From Opitutales bacterium (lineage in GTDB: Bacteria > Verrucomicrobiota > Verrucomicrobiia > Opitutales > Intestinicryptomonadaceae): a DNA stretch of 64,000 nt. The first letter of the stretch is position 1. Each line of letters opens with the position of its first letter. The notes beneath the pieces were generated by a model. It did not search any database and had not been told where the DNA came from. It saw only the letters and a program-made list of their open reading frames with translations. The stretch spans positions 248,001 to 312,000 of the forward strand of contig SUVP01000003.1 in NCBI GenBank assembly GCA_015061945.1, in the 5' to 3' direction. The translations under genes were made by a program, and so were the position numbers. Shown here in pieces: positions 61,893 through 64,000 of the stretch.

Positions 61893-64000
61893 TCGATAAA
61901 AATATCGCGTTGACCTTGTCCTTTGTCGGGACCGATATACCCTAATTCTTCGAGTTCATCGATAATCTTTGCGGCACGACCATAGCCGACTGAAAGCTTG
62001 CGTTGCAGTAGCGATGTACTTGCTTTTCCACTGGCTTTGATAACGCCGATAGCCCTTGCAGTCATTGGATCTCTGAATTTTCCGCCACCTTCAATTTCAT
62101 CGCTTTCTTCTTCGTCAGATGCGTCGATTTGTGCTTGTACATCTTCAGCGTATTGTGGTTCGCCATTAACTTTCAACGCTTCTACAATCGCTTCAATTTC
62201 GGGGTCGTCAAGGAATGCACCTTGTGCGCGAACAGGATCAGATGTGCCGTTGTTGAGGAAGAGCATATCGCCCCAACCGATGAGAGTTTCTGCACCTTTT
62301 CTATCGAGAATTGTGCGAGAGTCTATTTGCGATGTAACTTTAAATGCAATACGAGTCGGCAAGTTATTTTTGATAAGACCAGTGATAACTTTTACGTCAG
62401 GACGTTGCGTAGCGATAATCATATGGATACCAGCCGCACGAGCAAGTTGTGTGATTCTTGCAATGTATATTTCAACTTCTTTTCCGACAACATTCATAAG
62501 GTCGGCAAGCTCATCGATGATACAGACGATATATGGGAGCTTTTCAGTCGGCATATCAAAATCGTTTGAATTTTCCGATACTTCAGCACTTGCCATTGCC
62601 ATAGCTTGACGTTCTTCTGGCGACATCTCGGCAAAGTCTTCTTCAGCACGTTTCATCTGTTCTTTATCTTTGAGAATTTTTGCGTTGAATCCGTCGATAT
62701 TGCGTACGCCAGCTTTTTGGAAAATTTCGTATCGGTGCATCATTTCCGAGACGAGCCACTTGAGTGCAGCCGATGCTTTCTTTACATCGCTAACAACTGG
62801 AATGAGCATATGTGGAATCGAGTTGTAAACTTGCAATTCGACCATTTTGGGATCAATCAAAATGAGACGCAAATCGTCTGGAGTCATTTTGTAAAGCATA
62901 GACACGATAATCGTATTTATACAAACACTCTTACCCGAGTTTGTTGAACCAGCGATAAGTGCGTGTGTCATCTTTTTCATATTCGCTACAATCGGCACGC
63001 CAGTTGCGTCTTTACCAAGTGCGATAGGCAATTCAAATTTTGTTTCACGCCATTGTTTTGATTGCAAAATTTCACGCATTGTAACGTTTTGTCGGTTGAT
63101 ATTTGGAACTTCAATACCGACTGTCCCACGCCCTGGGACTGGTGCAATAATACGAACTTTCTGTGCTTTGATGCCAGCAGTGATGTCATCTTCGAGGTTT
63201 GCAATTCTGCTGATTTTTACGCCCGAAGCTGGTTTAACTTCGTATCGAGTAATTACTGGACCTGGAAAAGCTTGGTCGGGCAAAACTTTTACACCGAAAG
63301 AGCCGATAACATTTACAATTTCAGTTATACGAGAATTGTAATCTTCTTCCACAATATCTTCTTGCTTTGTCGGTTCGGCGAGAAGCTCGAGCGAAGGGAA
63401 GATGTAATCGCCTTTTTTTTGTGGAGTTGTTGGGGCATCGTCAATTTCTTCAACATCTATTTTTGAAATTTTTATTGTAGAGCCCGATTCTGTGTCATCG
63501 GTTTGCTTTACATTCTTGGGCTTATTTAATTTTAGAGGAATTGAGCGAGGCGTGTCGTCTTCATCGTCATCATCATTAAATCTATCGCCGAAGTCAGTGA
63601 TAGGCTTTTGTTGGAATTGTTGTGGAATTTCGACATTGCTTAAATCTATCGACTGTGGGGTTTCTTCAACTGGTTCACTTTCTGTTTCCGGTGCGAGAGT
63701 TTCAGCTGTTGGCGTTTCTGGTTGTTCTATTTGAGTTGCGAGATTTTGTTTTATACGCAGTCTTTTACGACGTGGCGATGCGACAATTTCGCCTTCGAGT
63801 TCTTCGTCTTCTGTTTTTCGTGAACGAGCATTCCACAATGTTTTTGGTAGCCAAGTCAGAATTACCCAGCAGAGTTTGAGTGCTCGCACAAATAGCGATG
63901 GAGATTTTTTCGCAACCGATGTAATTTCTTTTACTGCTTCAATCGGGCTATCGACAAACACAATAACTAAACAGAAAAAGTAGAGTGGGGCAATGAGCAA
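61889..64000 (-). CDS. ftsK: DNA translocase FtsK/SpoIIIE, N-terminus outside window
   Basis: About 703 residues are visible and the frame stays open at the window edge, so the N-terminal membrane domain is cut. The remaining membrane segment (LIAPLYFFCLVIVFV) is followed by an acidic and proline-rich linker. The FtsK AAA+ motor has Walker A in AGSTNSGKSVCI and Walker B in IVCIIDELADLMN. The gamma winged-helix domain at the end (SLLQRKLSVGYGRAAKIIDEL) reads chromosome polarity. FtsK moves DNA at the septum and helps dimer resolution. It converges on the SDR gene without a terminator. Confidence 0.95.
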   Translation of the reverse strand: MLIAPLYFFCLVIVFVDSPIEAVKEITSVAKKSPSLFVRALKLCWVILTWLPKTLWNARSRKTEDEELEGEIVASPRRKRLRIKQNLATQIEQPETPTAETLAPETESEPVEETPQSIDLSNVEIPQQFQQKPITDFGDRFNDDDDEDDTPRSIPLKLNKPKNVKQTDDTESGSTIKISKIDVEEIDDAPTTPQKKGDYIFPSLELLAEPTKQEDIVEEDYNSRITEIVNVIGSFGVKVLPDQAFPGPVITRYEVKPASGVKISRIANLEDDITAGIKAQKVRIIAPVPGRGTVGIEVPNINRQNVTMREILQSKQWRETKFELPIALGKDATGVPIVANMKKMTHALIAGSTNSGKSVCINTIIVSMLYKMTPDDLRLILIDPKMVELQVYNSIPHMLIPVVSDVKKASAALKWLVSEMMHRYEIFQKAGVRNIDGFNAKILKDKEQMKRAEEDFAEMSPEERQAMAMASAEVSENSNDFDMPTEKLPYIVCIIDELADLMNVVGKEVEIYIARITQLARAAGIHMIIATQRPDVKVITGLIKNNLPTRIAFKVTSQIDSRTILDRKGAETLIGWGDMLFLNNGTSDPVRAQGAFLDDPEIEAIVEALKVNGEPQYAEDVQAQIDASDEEESDEIEGGGKFRDPMTARAIGVIKASGKASTSLLQRKLSVGYGRAAKIIDELEELGYIGPDKGQGQRDIFID

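Noticed and set aside
1-64000. CRISPR arrays, insertion sequences, tRNA genes or prophage
   Set aside because: No regularly spaced repeats, transposase or integrase genes, or tRNA-like cloverleaf sequences were seen.

Overview
The window looks like chromosome from a Gram-negative, saccharolytic, probably anaerobic member of the Verrucomicrobiota or a close PVC relative. It is rather AT-rich. Lipid A and LPS genes (lpxA, waaA) show an outer membrane. One secreted protein ends in a PEP-CTERM sorting signal. There are many exported glycoside hydrolases, a ferredoxin, and several Fe-S enzymes typical of anaerobes. This assignment is inferred from gene content, not from a phylogeny. I see no rRNA, tRNA, insertion sequence, prophage or CRISPR array. 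Genes are densely packed and many transcription units end in clear hairpin terminators.

Layout. 1-3.5 kb: a truncated exported PHP-type hydrolase, then rpsO behind a long structured leader, and pnp. 3.5-8.6 kb: a membrane protein, lpxA and pdxA in one operon, convergent with guaB. 8.7-16.8 kb: a GH28-like enzyme, a PEP-CTERM protein, membrane pyrophosphatase hppA, a GH16 agarase-like lipoprotein and two RNA methyltransferases. 16.8-22.4 kb: two tandem exported DUF6259-like glycosidases sharing a conserved upstream element, and a ROK sugar kinase. 22.5-26.3 kb: a small exported protein and a FabZ-like / ketoacyl synthase / WaaA operon. 26.4-32.3 kb: a divergent ADP-ribosylglycohydrolase-like protein, a ferredoxin, a GH2-type sandwich protein without a catalytic domain, and pyrF-ispD-ispF-coiled-coil divergent from ispE. 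32.3-36.2 kb: an exported nitrilase-like amidohydrolase, a patatin and a GH42-like lipoprotein.

36.2-50.3 kb is the most interesting part. A minus-strand gene set reads LacI regulator, U32-like Fe-S protein, three paralogous QueG-like Fe-S proteins, an MFS transporter and a mutarotase-like protein. Facing it are two very large exported clan GH-A glycosidases. Identical 16-bp LacI-type operators lie in front of lacI (between it and the glycosidases) and in front of the U32 gene. Secreted hydrolases, an importer, a mutarotase and Fe-S redox enzymes under one repressor suggest an anaerobic pathway for a modified sugar. I do not recognise it as a described system.

50.3-64 kb: Sel1-repeat proteins, rplT and rpmI without infC, a sugar-isomerase-like protein, mnmA overlapping an enhancer-binding-protein-like regulator whose GAFTGA loop is degenerate, tandem metallophosphoesterases, a GH5-like lipoprotein, a ribosome hibernation factor, an SDR oxidoreductase and most of ftsK. 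Local duplication recurs through the window: DUF6259-like x2, QueG-like x3, GH-A x2, metallophosphoesterase x2, Sel1 x2.
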